Source: Streptomyces sp. NBC_01451 (lineage in GTDB: Bacteria; Actinomycetota; Actinomycetes; Streptomycetales; Streptomycetaceae). From it: a DNA stretch of 64,000 bases. The notes below the pieces were generated by a model. The model did no database searches. It had not been told where the DNA came from and saw only the letters and a list, made by a program, of their open reading frames with translations. Positions 52,412 to 61,564 of the stretch are shown here, one piece after another. Location: NCBI RefSeq assembly GCF_036227485.1, contig NZ_CP109479.1, positions 8,866,001-8,930,000 on the forward strand, given 5' to 3'. Made by a program: the position numbers and the translations under genes. The first letter of the stretch is position 1; each line of letters opens with the position of its first letter.

Positions 52412-53662
52412 ATGGACGAGCAGCGTGTGCGCGGACGCGGGGGAGGCCCGCCCCGGTCGCGGGAGCGCGGGCCCTTCCATTGGGAGCGCCAGGACGGGGG
52501 AGGCCGGCCCGGAGCGGACCGTCGCATCGGCCGGTGGCTCTGGCGTTCCACCCTCCTGCTGACCGCGTTCGTGCTCGCGGGCTCGCAGTTCGCCGCCGAC
52601 CAGCAGGCGGGCGAGCATGCCCACCTGGACTTCTTCGCGCGTCTCCTGCTCATCGCCGGCTCCGCACTGCTGTTGTGGCGGCAGCGGCACCCGGTGCTCG
52701 TCGTCTTCGGCACGGCCACGGCCGCCATGGTCTATCTCGGCGCCGGCTACCCCTACGGGCCGGTCTTCCTGACCGTGGCCCTGGGCTGCTTCAGCGCTGT
52801 CGTCGCCGGGCATCGCAGGGCGGCGTGGACGGCCGTCGGAATGCTCTGGGCCGGGCACGTACTGATCGCGCACTGGCTGTACCGGTGGCTGCCGCCGTCC
52901 GGTGACCGGGCCGCCTCCTGGGGGCAGGAGATCGTCGTCGCCGCCTGGGTGGCGGCCGTAGTGACGGTCGCCGAGCTGGTCCGGGTTCGACGGGAACAGT
53001 GGGACCGGGAGCGCGCCGAGCGTGCCCAGGCCGCCCGTCGGCGCGCCGACGAGGAGCGGCTGCGGATCGCGCGTGAGCTGCACGACGTACTCGCGCACAG
53101 TATTTCGGTCATCAATGTGCAGGCCGGGGTCGGTCTGGCGCTGCTCGACTCCGACCCCGAGCAGGCCCGCAGCGCACTCACCACCATCAAGGCGGCGAGC
53201 AAGGAGGCGCTCGGGGAGGTACGGCAGGTCCTCGACGCACTGCGTACGCCGGGGGACGCGCCGCGCGCTCCGGCTCCGGGACTCGACCGGCTGCCCGAGC
53301 TGGTGGAGCAGGCGGGGGGCGCGGGGCTGACCGTCGAGGTGCGGGGCGCGGCCCCGAAGCTTTCGCCGGGTACGGACCTGGCCGCCTTCCGGATCGTCCA
53401 GGAGGCCCTCACCAATGTCGTACGGCACTCCGGTTCGCGGCACGCGCGGTTGCGGGTCGACGAAGCGGACGGCGCCCTGACGCTGTGCGTCGACGACGAC
53501 GGGCCCGCGACCGGCGCCGACGCGGGTGGCAGCGGGAACGGGCTGGCCGGAATGCGGGAGCGGGCCGCCGCCCTCGGCGGCACGATCGAGGCGGGACCGC
53601 TCGCGGACGGCGGTTTCCGGGTGCTGGCCGTGCTGCCCCTGAGCGTGAAGGAGGACCGGTGA
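52412..53662 (+). CDS. Two-component sensor histidine kinase (NarL-partner type)
   Basis: A 416-residue membrane kinase. About five membrane segments occupy 44-185. The HisKA_3 box RIARELHDVLAHSISVINVQAGVGL includes the phospho-acceptor His, and the ATPase domain includes AAFRIVQEALTNVVRHSG (N box) and NGLAGMRERAAALGG (G box). It has no large extracytoplasmic loop, so it may sense a membrane-linked signal. The response-regulator start overlaps its stop by 4 nt. Confidence 0.92.
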   Translation: MDEQRVRGRGGGPPRSRERGPFHWERQDGGGRPGADRRIGRWLWRSTLLLTAFVLAGSQFAADQQAGEHAHLDFFARLLLIAGSALLLWRQRHPVLVVFGTATAAMVYLGAGYPYGPVFLTVALGCFSAVVAGHRRAAWTAVGMLWAGHVLIAHWLYRWLPPSGDRAASWGQEIVVAAWVAAVVTVAELVRVRREQWDRERAERAQAARRRADEERLRIARELHDVLAHSISVINVQAGVGLALLDSDPEQARSALTTIKAASKEALGEVRQVLDALRTPGDAPRAPAPGLDRLPELVEQAGGAGLTVEVRGAAPKLSPGTDLAAFRIVQEALTNVVRHSGSRHARLRVDEADGALTLCVDDDGPATGADAGGSGNGLAGMRERAAALGGTIEAGPLADGGFRVLAVLPLSVKEDR

Positions 53663-54324
53663 TCCGTGTACTGCTCGCCGACGACCAGGCGTTGGTCCGC
53701 GCGGGGTTCAGGGCGCTGCTCGACGCGCAGCCCGACATCGAGGTGGCCGGGGAGGCCGCGGACGGCGCGGAGGCGCTGCGCGGTGTACGAGAACTGCGCC
53801 CCGATGTAGTCCTGATGGACATCCGGATGCCCGTGCTGGACGGGCTGGCCGCGACCCGCCGGATCACCGGTGACGTGGCGCTGAACGACGTCAGGGTGGT
53901 CATGCTGACCACCTTCGAACTCGACGAGTACGTCTTCGAGGCGATCCGCTGCGGTGCCTCCGGTTTTCTGGTGAAGGACACCGAGCCCGACGAACTCCTG
54001 CGCGCGGTACGGGCGGTGGTCGGGGGTGACGCGCTTCTCTCCCCCGGGGTCACCCGGCGCCTCATCGGCGAGTTCGCCGCCCGTTCCAAGCAACCGGCCG
54101 CCCCCGACGCCCTCGTGACGCTCACCGAACGGGAGCGGGAGGTGATGGCCCTGGTCGGACTGGGCCTGTCCAACGAGGAGATCGCCCGGCGCCTCGTGGT
54201 CAGTCCGCTCACCGCGAAGACCCATGTGAGCCGCACGATGGTGAAGCTGGGTGCCCGCGACCGGGCCCAACTGGTCGTGCTGGCCTACGAGTCGGGGTTG
54301 GTGCGGCCGGGCTGGCTCGGCTGA
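53659..54324 (+). CDS. LuxR/NarL-type response regulator
   Basis: A 221-residue regulator. The receiver domain has the acidic pair in LLADDQALVRAG, the phospho-acceptor Asp in VVLMDIRMPVLDG, and the lysine in FLVKDTEPDELL. The C-terminal LuxR helix-turn-helix is LTEREREVMALVGLGLSNEEIARRLVVS and TAKTHVSRTMVKLGARDRAQ. It is the cognate partner of the kinase just upstream (GTGA overlap). Target genes are unknown; the MFS exporter downstream on the other strand is a candidate by position. Confidence 0.94.
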   Translation: MIRVLLADDQALVRAGFRALLDAQPDIEVAGEAADGAEALRGVRELRPDVVLMDIRMPVLDGLAATRRITGDVALNDVRVVMLTTFELDEYVFEAIRCGASGFLVKDTEPDELLRAVRAVVGGDALLSPGVTRRLIGEFAARSKQPAAPDALVTLTEREREVMALVGLGLSNEEIARRLVVSPLTAKTHVSRTMVKLGARDRAQLVVLAYESGLVRPGWLG

Positions 54325-54587
54325 GTCCCACCGGTGCCGTCGTTCTCGTGGGCGAAGCGGATCAGTACGCTCACCACGCGCACCGTGAACAGGGCGGCTC
54401 CCAGGACCGCTCCCGCGGCGACGAGGACGCCCTGCACGGAGTCCGACAGCTCGAAGGCAAGCGCCGGACCGGCCACCACCCCGAAGACGACGACTGCCAG
54501 GAACAGGGCGCTGCACAGGGCGTATCCGATCTCCACGGTGACGGCGTCCCGGCGCGCCTGGGAGTCCCGCGTGCGGCCCTGCCCCAT
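54285..54587 (-). CDS. Small membrane protein, DUF6332-like
   Basis: A 100-residue protein with two hydrophobic segments (IGYALCSALFLAVVVFGVVAG and GVLVAAGAVLGAALFTVRVV). RDAVTVEIGYALCSALF resembles the DUF6332 family from memory. ATG 54587 has GGGG at 5 nt; ATG 54608 and 54620 are alternatives. It converges on the response-regulator gene with 40 nt of overlap. Function is unknown. Confidence 0.6.
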   Translation of the reverse strand: MGQGRTRDSQARRDAVTVEIGYALCSALFLAVVVFGVVAGPALAFELSDSVQGVLVAAGAVLGAALFTVRVVSVLIRFAHENDGTGGTQPSQPGRTNPDS

Positions 54588-54680
54588 GTGTCCCCCGTGG
54601 TTGTCCATCCGCCGAGTCAAACAGGCGGTGCCCGGCCGGGCAAGCCACCCCGGCCGGGCACGGGCACTGGAAAGGCCCTT

Positions 54681-56168
54681 TCAGTCGTGGGCCGCCACCC
54701 GTTCGGTCACGGTCTCCCCCTGCTGCTGCGTGGACTTCGCCACGACGACGGACCGGCCCGGGCGCCGGGTGCGCAGACCGGGGAGCGTGGCGAGCAGGCC
54801 GGCGAGGGCGATGCCCGTCACGACGATCAGCCCTGGCCGGTAGGCGTCGAGGACGGCCTGCGGTGAGGGGTTCTCGGGGGTGCCCGCGGTGACCACCGCC
54901 GTCACGACGGCCAGGAAGATCGCGCCGCCCACCTGGACCGAGGTGTTCAACAGGCCCGAGACCATGCCCTGTTCGTGGTCGTCGACGCCGTTCGTGGCCT
55001 GGATGTTGAGCGAGGGGAAGACCAGCGCGAAGGCTCCGCCGATCAGCACCATGGACGGCAGGATCAGGGTGGCGTAGCTCGGGTCGAGGCTGACGCGCAG
55101 GAACAGCGCGTACCCGGTGATCATCAACGCGAAGCCCGCCACGATCAGCCGCTGGGTGCCGAACCGGTCGACGATCGCGCCCATCTTCGTGGCGGACAGC
55201 GCGACGATCGCCCCGGCGGGCAGGAAGGCGAGCGCCGTGTGCAGCGCCGACCAGCCGAGCAGGGACTGCATGTAGATGGTCACCAGGAACTGGAATCCGA
55301 CGTACGAGCCGAAGAGTGTCAGTGCGCCGAGCTGGGCGCGGATCTGGGGGCCGGAGCGCAGCACGCCGAGCCGTATCAGCGGTCCGGGGGAGCGCCGCTC
55401 GACGCGGACGAAGACGGTCAGGAGCACGGCCACCGCGAGGAAGGACAACAGGGTGCGGGGTGATGCCCAGCCGACCTCCGGGGCCTGGACGACGGTGAAG
55501 ACCAGCAGCAGCATCGAGGCGGTGCCGAGGATCGCACCGGGGACGTCGTAGCCGTTGTGGTCCTTCTCGCGTTCGCCGCGCGGCAGCAGCTTCAGGCCGG
55601 CGACCAGGGCGAGCACGGCGACCGGCGCCGGCAGCAGCATCGTCAGGCGCCAACTCGCCTCGGTGAGCAGGCCGGAGAGCACCAGGCCCATCGAGAAGCC
55701 GGTGGCGGCGCAGGTGGTGTAGATGGACAGGGCCCGGTTGCGCAACGGGCCTTCCGCGAACGTCGTGGTGATGATGGAGAGGCCGGCCGGGGCGGTGAAG
55801 GCTGCGCTGAGCCCCTTGACGAACCGGCTGGCGATCAGGAGCGGACCCGAGTCGACGAGCCCGCCGAGCAGCGAGGCGAGCGCGAAGACGCCGAGCGCCA
55901 CGAGGAACACCTCGCGGCGGCCGAGCAGGTCGGCGGTCCTGCCGCCGAGGAGCAGGAGTCCGCCGTATCCCAGGATGTAGCCGCTGACGATCCATTGCAG
56001 TGTCGAGGTGGAGAGGTCGAGTTCGGAGCCGATGGACGGCAGTGCGACACCGACCATCGACACGTCCAGCGCGTCCAGGAACATCGCGGCGCAGAGCACC
56101 AGCAGGGTGCCCCACAGTCGGGGAGTCCAGCGTCCGTCGGTCGCCGGGGTGTAGAGCGGAGAGGTCAT
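54681..56168 (-). CDS. MFS drug exporter, DHA2 (14-helix) type
   Basis: A 495-residue exporter of the EmrB/QacA type, with about 14 hydrophobic segments. LDALDVSMVGVALPSIGSEL is motif D1, GGRTADLLGRREVFLVALGVF is motif A, and FSMGLVLSGLLTEASWR is motif C of antiporters. It pumps hydrophobic or cationic compounds out with protons. A 31-nt palindrome lies 12 nt upstream of the start. No regulator gene is adjacent, so its repressor is elsewhere in the genome, or the downstream two-component pair acts on it. Confidence 0.92.
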   Translation of the reverse strand: MTSPLYTPATDGRWTPRLWGTLLVLCAAMFLDALDVSMVGVALPSIGSELDLSTSTLQWIVSGYILGYGGLLLLGGRTADLLGRREVFLVALGVFALASLLGGLVDSGPLLIASRFVKGLSAAFTAPAGLSIITTTFAEGPLRNRALSIYTTCAATGFSMGLVLSGLLTEASWRLTMLLPAPVAVLALVAGLKLLPRGEREKDHNGYDVPGAILGTASMLLLVFTVVQAPEVGWASPRTLLSFLAVAVLLTVFVRVERRSPGPLIRLGVLRSGPQIRAQLGALTLFGSYVGFQFLVTIYMQSLLGWSALHTALAFLPAGAIVALSATKMGAIVDRFGTQRLIVAGFALMITGYALFLRVSLDPSYATLILPSMVLIGGAFALVFPSLNIQATNGVDDHEQGMVSGLLNTSVQVGGAIFLAVVTAVVTAGTPENPSPQAVLDAYRPGLIVVTGIALAGLLATLPGLRTRRPGRSVVVAKSTQQQGETVTERVAAHD

Positions 56169-56180
56169 GACAGAGACAGT

Positions 56181-56211
56181 ACATGCGCATGCATCGAATG
56201 CAAGTGCATGT
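56181..56211 (-). promoter_or_regulatory. Palindromic operator upstream of the MFS exporter
   Basis: ACATGCGCATGCAT-CGA-ATGCAAGTGCATGT pairs at 12 of 14 positions per arm, with a 3-nt centre. It is AT-richer than its surroundings and sits 13-43 nt before the ATG, the position of a MarR- or TetR-type operator. Confidence 0.65.
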
Positions 56212-56297
56212 AATGCTTGTGCCGCAAAAGAGGTGACCGGGACAACGCGACCGGGGCAACGCGACCAGTGCGGCGCGATCGGAACGAGAGGTCGGAT

Positions 56298-57056
56298 TCA
56301 GACGGCGGACTTCTCCTGCCACAGGGCGGCGAGTGCGGGATCACCGCTCACTCCGGGGAACGGCTGCCGGTTCCACAGCGCCAGGTAGAGGGCGGCGGCG
56401 GAGCCTGTCACCTCGCAGTCGGCTTCCCGGGCCGACCGGCCGGCCCGATCGGCCCGGTCCGTGGTGCGCTCGGCCGCCGGCGGTTCCGACGACAGCCGTA
56501 CGGTCCACACCGCGTCGTCCCTGTCCGTCGCCCGCACCCGCAGTACCCGGGGCATGTCCGTGCGGACCCGGCTCTTGGCGCGGGCGTGGAAACCGAGCAG
56601 CAGTTCGTCGATGCCGTCGATGGCGAAGTCCGGGGCGAGCGGGGAGGGCGCGGTGCCGAGGGCGGACTGGGCGTCCACCCGGTGGACGGCGGTCTCATGA
56701 GCCTGCCGCCGGGCCCAGAACGCGAGCGGTGTGGGGGCGGCCATGAAACTCCAGCACTCGACGTCGGGCGGAGCTGAGGCGAGGGTGTCGACGAGGGTCC
56801 GATGGCCCTCCCGGAACCAGGTCAGCAGGTCGCTGCCGTCGAGGTCGGGCCGGTCGCCGAGACGCTGGGGCGAGGTGTGGCCCTCGGCGACGTACGACGT
56901 CGCCCAGCGGTGGACCGAGCCCACATGCCGCACCAGGTCGCGCACCTGCCAGTCCGGACAGGTCGGCACCTTGGCGTCGGTCCCCGCCCCCTCGGCGGCG
57001 TCGGCCAGCAACTGGCCCTCCACGTCCAGGATTTCCACGAAGCGCGCGGTCTCCAT
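56298..57056 (-). CDS. Maleylpyruvate isomerase/DinB-like mycothiol-dependent enzyme
   Basis: A 252-residue DinB-fold protein. The zinc ligands are in WQVRDLVRHVGSVHRWA (first His) and RQAHETAVHRVDAQ (H-E-x-x-x-H), the usual three-histidine site. WRxVGDRPDL-type and AALYLALWNRQP are typical of the C-terminal SCP2-like part. Family members use mycothiol to isomerise or detoxify substrates. Its ATG shares one base with the stop of the alpha/beta hydrolase gene (TGATG), so the two are coupled. Confidence 0.85.
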   Translation of the reverse strand: METARFVEILDVEGQLLADAAEGAGTDAKVPTCPDWQVRDLVRHVGSVHRWATSYVAEGHTSPQRLGDRPDLDGSDLLTWFREGHRTLVDTLASAPPDVECWSFMAAPTPLAFWARRQAHETAVHRVDAQSALGTAPSPLAPDFAIDGIDELLLGFHARAKSRVRTDMPRVLRVRATDRDDAVWTVRLSSEPPAAERTTDRADRAGRSAREADCEVTGSAAALYLALWNRQPFPGVSGDPALAALWQEKSAV

Positions 57057-57940
57057 CAAAGCAGTCTCCGTTGTGGGATCGAGGTGGCCGAGTCGGTTCC
57101 CTGGCTCAGGAACGCCTCGGTGGTTGCCGTGAACTGCTTCGCGTCGTCGAGCCACGGGAAGTGTCCGGCGCCGGGCTGGACGACCAGTTCGGAGTGCGGG
57201 AACAGTCCCGAGAGCTCGGACATCGCCGGCGGTGGGGAGTTGACGTCGACCTCCCCGGCCAGCACGAGGACCGGTGAGGCGAGACGGGCGAGGGCCGTCC
57301 GCGTGCCGGCCGGGTCGAAGGCTCCCTCGGCGGTGAAGGCCGCAGCGACCTCGTCGTTGCGCTGCCCGTCCTCGGCCGCCCGGTGGGCGCGGGTGGTCTC
57401 GTCCCAACGGCCGTACCAGAAAGGGGCGATGGTCTGGAAGGCGTCGGCACCGGCCCGGCCGGCGACGACAGCCTCCAGGGCCGCGAACGCCTCCGGGAAC
57501 CACGGCTCGCCCTGTCGCAACCGTGCCGTCCCGATGCGCATCCCGCCGGTGACGGTGACGCCGAGGGCCCCCACGCTGGGGGTGATCAGCGCGAGCCTGC
57601 CGACGCGTTCGGGGTGCCGGGCCGCGTACAGCACGGCCAGGTTGGTGCCGGCGGAGTGACCGAGCAGGTCCAGCCGGTCCAGGCCGAGGTGCTCGCGCAG
57701 GGCCTCGACGTCGTCGACGAGGCGGTCGCAGCGGTAGGACGCCGGGTCCGCCGGCACCGCCGACCGGCCGGTGCCCCGGAGATCGAGCATGATCAGGCGC
57801 CGGTGTGCGGACAGACCGCCGAGGTTCCCGAGATAGCCGGAGTCCCGCATCGGCCCGCCGGGCAGACAGACCAGCGGCAGTCCCTCCCCGAGTTCACGGC
57901 AGGCCAGCTCGGTTCCGTCGTACGCGGAGAAGGCAGACAT
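57056..57940 (-). CDS. Alpha/beta hydrolase
   Basis: A 294-residue alpha/beta hydrolase of the proline-iminopeptidase/epoxide-hydrolase type. LVCLPGGPMRDSGYLGNL is the oxyanion loop, MLDLRGTGRS the family signature, DLLGHSAGTNLAVLYAARHP the nucleophile elbow with Ser, LVLAGEVDVNSPP the acid region and GAGHFPWLDD the histidine. It probably hydrolyses an ester or amide. GAGAG lies 8 nt before ATG 57940. It is translationally coupled to the mycothiol-dependent enzyme downstream. Confidence 0.88.
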   Translation of the reverse strand: MSAFSAYDGTELACRELGEGLPLVCLPGGPMRDSGYLGNLGGLSAHRRLIMLDLRGTGRSAVPADPASYRCDRLVDDVEALREHLGLDRLDLLGHSAGTNLAVLYAARHPERVGRLALITPSVGALGVTVTGGMRIGTARLRQGEPWFPEAFAALEAVVAGRAGADAFQTIAPFWYGRWDETTRAHRAAEDGQRNDEVAAAFTAEGAFDPAGTRTALARLASPVLVLAGEVDVNSPPPAMSELSGLFPHSELVVQPGAGHFPWLDDAKQFTATTEAFLSQGTDSATSIPQRRLL

Positions 57941-58218
57941 GACCATGACTCTCTCAGCGGTGTTCCGGCCGGGCAACCGGGTTTTGGGCGGGACCGGGCC
58001 GGACCGGACCGCGGACAGGGCGTTGGCGGCGAACATGTTCGGCACTACGGCCCTCCTCGGTCACCGGGCTGTTTCCCGGGACCGATGTGCGCGGGTGGAG
58101 CGCGGCGGCGGCTCCTTCGGCGTCCGTGTGGTGGCGGCGAGGTCCGCTCGCCCGGGACGTTGTCCGGAACGCGACGGAGCCGGTGACAACCGCTGGTGCC
58201 GGGCGCGAAGGTGTTCTC

Positions 58219-58986
58219 ATGGTGCTGCGCTATCGGACCAACGGCCCGGAGTTCGACTTCCCTCCCTTCACCGGTCTGCCGCCGGTCCGCTACGTGCTCG
58301 CGTCGACCCCCCGGTGCGGCAGCAACATGCTCGCCCGCGCCCTGTGGCACACCGGGCTGGCCGGCTTCGCCGAGGACTACTTCGCCGACCCCTTCGTGCT
58401 GGACTACTTCGAGCGGTGGGGATTCGACTCCGGCGATCCGCAGGAGCTGGCGGCGAGCTATGTGCGGCAGCTGATGACATGCCGGACCAGCCCCAACGGC
58501 GTGTTCGGGCTACGGATCCACGCGGGGCACCTCGGGAGCCTGGAGGTCGACCCGTACGACATCCTCCAGGCGCCCCGGTACATCTGGATCCAGCGCAGGG
58601 ACCGGGTGCGGCAGGCCGTGTCGTACACCATGGCCGAGCAGACCGGCGTATGGATCCTGGACGGGACCTTTCTGCCCGAGGGGAGGACGCGCGCCGCTCC
58701 CCGCTACAGCCATGAGGAGATCCGCCGGCGTCTGCGGCTCCTCGACCGCGACGCGTCGGTCTGGGAGGACTACTTCGGCCGGCACGGCGTCACCCCGCAT
58801 ACCGTCGTCTACGAGGACATGGTCGCCGACTACGAGGCAGGCGTGCTGGGCTGCCTGGACTTCCTCGGTGTCGGCGCGCCCGCCTCGGTACCGGCTCCTG
58901 GGATCAGGCGCCAGACCGACGAGTTGACGGAACGGTGGGTCGAGAGGTTCCTACGGGATCGTCGTGCTGAGCGGCCAGCGTCGTAG
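58219..58986 (+). CDS. Stf0-like sulfotransferase
   Basis: A 255-residue P-loop-type sulfotransferase. RYVLASTPRCGSNMLARALWHTGLAG is the 5'-phosphosulfate-binding region, FGLRIHAGHLGSLE and YIWIQRRDRVRQAVSYTMAEQTGVW the 3'-phosphate-binding part (R-x-x-x-x-Q-A-x-S), and HTVVYEDMVADYEAGVLGCLDFLG the C-terminal block. The family (trehalose-2-sulfotransferase Stf0) moves sulfate from PAPS to a sugar or hydroxyl. GAAGG lies 7 nt before ATG. Its 3' end overlaps the radical-SAM operon by 36 nt, so it is antisense to the last gene there. Confidence 0.85.
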   Translation: MVLRYRTNGPEFDFPPFTGLPPVRYVLASTPRCGSNMLARALWHTGLAGFAEDYFADPFVLDYFERWGFDSGDPQELAASYVRQLMTCRTSPNGVFGLRIHAGHLGSLEVDPYDILQAPRYIWIQRRDRVRQAVSYTMAEQTGVWILDGTFLPEGRTRAAPRYSHEEIRRRLRLLDRDASVWEDYFGRHGVTPHTVVYEDMVADYEAGVLGCLDFLGVGAPASVPAPGIRRQTDELTERWVERFLRDRRAERPAS

Positions 58987-59598
58987 ACGGTACGGCGTCC
59001 ACCACAAGTAGCGCCCGACGCGATGGAGCAGGTTCTCGCGCAGGTGACGCTCCAGGACCCGCTCCGCCGACGCCGACGCGACCGCCGGGACGCCGTCCAG
59101 CAGGCCCTGGAACGCCGCGCTCCGGGGAGCGTTGACGACCAGGCGCCGGAAGGAGTCCCAACGGTGGTCGCGGATCTCCAGGAAACCGGGGCCACGGCGG
59201 TAGCCGCACTTCGCGATGTGGAACGAGCCGCGCCACGCGGCGACCACAGGTTCTTCGTTCTCCTCTCCCGTGGAGCCGCGGAAGACGCCTGCCGGAGGGT
59301 GCAGATGGCTGAGCGCCCGCCACTGGGCCGGGTCGGCCATGCGCAGGGTCCAGTCCACCGCGATGCCGTGGCTGGTGAGTTCCCGGACGAGGAGGAGCAC
59401 CGCGACCGCGGACGCGCCGTCCGGATCGGTGAGGTCCACGGGCTCGCGCACCTGGACGAACTGGACGCCGGAGGAGGCGAGTCGTGCGACGGCGTCCACC
59501 GGGTCGTCCGGTGGCCCGTCGAGGGTGCCGCAGTGAATGCCGGGCAGGAGCATGGCCGCCGGATCGCGGTCCTTCCACAGGGTCAGTTCCGGCTTCAC
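58951..59598 (-). CDS. DUF5825-like protein
   Basis: A 215-residue soluble protein. I place it with the DUF5825 proteins I recall accompanying B12 radical-SAM RiPP methyltransferases; no catalytic motif is known. LLLVRELTSHGIAVDWTLR, FHIAKCGYRRGPGFLEIRDHRWDSFRRL and RHLRENLLHRVGRYLWWTPYRLRRW are its recognisable stretches. The GTG start overlaps the upstream stop by 4 nt. Last gene of the operon. A scaffold or recognition role is a guess. Confidence 0.7.
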   Translation of the reverse strand: MKPELTLWKDRDPAAMLLPGIHCGTLDGPPDDPVDAVARLASSGVQFVQVREPVDLTDPDGASAVAVLLLVRELTSHGIAVDWTLRMADPAQWRALSHLHPPAGVFRGSTGEENEEPVVAAWRGSFHIAKCGYRRGPGFLEIRDHRWDSFRRLVVNAPRSAAFQGLLDGVPAVASASAERVLERHLRENLLHRVGRYLWWTPYRLRRWPLSTTIP

Positions 59599-61547
59599 CG
59601 GGTGTCTCCTCCGGCCGGGGCCGCCAGGGCGGGGACCAGCGACGTGCCGTCCCCGTGCAGTCCGGCGCCGTCGAGCCGCAGCAGGTCCTGGTTGGCCACG
59701 GCGGGTGCGACCTGCACGTAGTGACCGCCCTCGGCGAAGACCAGGCCGAGGTCGCGCCAGTGCGCCAGCAGGTCGGTGACGCGCTCCTCCGTCACCTCCC
59801 CGGCCGACTCCCGCGCTTCCGCACACCGGGCAGCCGCCTTGCGCACCAGCGCCGACAGGCTGTGCGGCGCGTCGAGCAGCCGGAACACCGTCACCTCGAA
59901 CGGGTCCGTGAGGTCGAGCAGCCGCCAGGAGAAGTCCGGCCGGGTGTCGACCAGGACGATGTGCCCGCCGAGGTCGCAGTGGGTCAGGCGGCTGCGCGGG
60001 TACGCGCCCGTCCAGTCGGCGACGGCCGTGCGCAGCCGGTCCAGGCAGCTGCCGGCGATGCCCCGGTTCGGTGAGTCGAAGATGTAGACCAGGTCGGCGA
60101 GTTCGGCCTCCGGCAGGTCGTAGATGTGCTGGTAGTGCGAGGCGGGCCGCAGCTCGCCGAAGCCCAGTTCCGGCCGGTCGAAGTAGGGGCTGAACCGTTC
60201 GACCTTCAGGCGGGTGGAGTTGGCCGGCGGTCCGAGATGGTGCAGTGCGGGCAGCTGGTCGACGATCTCGTCGTAGTCCTGTTCCGTCTCCCCGGGGAAG
60301 CCGTAGAGGTAGTTCCAGCTGAGGTTGATCCCGACGGTCTCCGCGTCCCGCAGCAGCCGTACGTTCTGACAGCCGGTCACCCCCTTGTCCATCAGTTTCA
60401 GCACCCGGCTGCTGAGGCTCTCCACGCCGGGCTGCACGTAGCTGACTCCGGCCGCGAACAGGGTCGCCAGCTGCTCGCGCCGCAGGTTCGACTTGATCTC
60501 GTAGCACAGGCGCAGGTCGTACCCGCTCTCCTGGAGGAGCGGGGCCATGGAGTTGAGGTAGGCCATGTCGAGGATGTTGTCGGTGACCCACACGTCGAGC
60601 ACGCGGTGGCGTTCGACCAGGCCGAGGATCTCGTCCACGAACCGCCTCGGGTCCTTGCTGCGGAACTCCATGAACGAGCCGTTGAGACCGCAGAAGGTGC
60701 AGTGGTGCTTCTCGCCCCACCAGCAGCCGCGTGAGGCCTCCACCACCAGCCGCGGCTCCACCCAGCCGCCCGCGGTGGACCCCGCGTGCCGCTCGAAGTA
60801 GTCGCCGTAGTCCGGGGTGACCAGTGCTCCCGGGGGCAGCGGGGCGGCGTTCATGGGATGGGCCAGGGACCGGCCCCGCGCATCGCGGCGGCACAGGCCG
60901 GGGATGGCGGCGAGGTCGTCGGCGTCGCCGTCGCGGAGCGCGGCGAGCAGGCGCGGGAACGCGATCTCGCCCTCACCGCGCACCACGAAGTCGACGTACT
61001 CGAAGTTGCGGTGCAGCGCGGCGCCCTGCGGGCCGTCGCAGTTCGCGCCGCCGAAGACGGTGGTGGTGTCGGGTGCCAGTTCCTTGACCACGCGGGCCGC
61101 GGCCAGGGCCGCCGCGTTCTGCGCGAACGTGGTGGTGAAGCCGACCACGTCCGGCGCCGTGGCAGCGATCTTGGCGGCGGTCTCCCGGACGAACAGCGGT
61201 GCGAGTTCGTGCAGTTCGCGCGCCTTGGCCAGCATGTGCTCCGGCATCTTCTCGCCGAAGTGTTCCGTGAACTCGGCCACCCGCCAACGGGGTTGGTCGT
61301 TGAGCGCGGCCGAGAAGATCCACTCGCTGTGTCCGGAGAAGTACGAGGTCGAGCAGAACTCGTACTCCTCGAAGCCGTATTCCGTACGAGCGGACACCCA
61401 GTCGGCGAAGTCGAGGTTGGCGTGCACCACTTCGACGTCCGCGGCGCCGTCGGGGAAGACGTCGAGGATGCGGCGTTTGAGAATGCCGAGCGCGAGGGAC
61501 GGCGCGTCCAGCGACGACCACGGCATGTCCACCAACACGATGTGCAA
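59595..61547 (-). CDS. B12-binding radical SAM enzyme, RiPP C-methyltransferase type
   Basis: A 650-residue protein. Residues about 1-240 are an atypical cobalamin-binding Rossmann domain (VDMPWSSLDAPSLALGILK, VVGFTTTFAQNAAALAAARVVKEL, VFGGANCDG). The radical SAM core begins SRGCWWGEKHHCTFCGLNG with Cys275, Cys283 and Cys286, a C-x7-C-x2-C cluster motif characteristic of the RiPP maturation radical SAM C-methyltransferase family (TIGR03975 type). It would transfer a methyl group via cobalamin and SAM to an unactivated peptide carbon. TTG start at 61547 with GAGAGG 7 nt upstream; downstream gene overlaps by 4 nt. Confidence 0.9.
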   Translation of the reverse strand: MHIVLVDMPWSSLDAPSLALGILKRRILDVFPDGAADVEVVHANLDFADWVSARTEYGFEEYEFCSTSYFSGHSEWIFSAALNDQPRWRVAEFTEHFGEKMPEHMLAKARELHELAPLFVRETAAKIAATAPDVVGFTTTFAQNAAALAAARVVKELAPDTTTVFGGANCDGPQGAALHRNFEYVDFVVRGEGEIAFPRLLAALRDGDADDLAAIPGLCRRDARGRSLAHPMNAAPLPPGALVTPDYGDYFERHAGSTAGGWVEPRLVVEASRGCWWGEKHHCTFCGLNGSFMEFRSKDPRRFVDEILGLVERHRVLDVWVTDNILDMAYLNSMAPLLQESGYDLRLCYEIKSNLRREQLATLFAAGVSYVQPGVESLSSRVLKLMDKGVTGCQNVRLLRDAETVGINLSWNYLYGFPGETEQDYDEIVDQLPALHHLGPPANSTRLKVERFSPYFDRPELGFGELRPASHYQHIYDLPEAELADLVYIFDSPNRGIAGSCLDRLRTAVADWTGAYPRSRLTHCDLGGHIVLVDTRPDFSWRLLDLTDPFEVTVFRLLDAPHSLSALVRKAAARCAEARESAGEVTEERVTDLLAHWRDLGLVFAEGGHYVQVAPAVANQDLLRLDGAGLHGDGTSLVPALAAPAGGDTR

Positions 61548-61564
61548 GGCGGTTCCTCTCCCCG

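Noticed and set aside
52753..56322. A 1189-codon minus-strand frame antisense to the two-component genes and overlapping the MFS gene
   Set aside because: Codon composition is shadow-like and the true genes carry full histidine-kinase, receiver and MFS signatures.
57947..58218. Possible short precursor peptide between the hydrolase and sulfotransferase genes
   Set aside because: Open frames here lack a ribosome-binding site, leader helices or a Cys/Asp-rich tail, and they run into the sulfotransferase frame.
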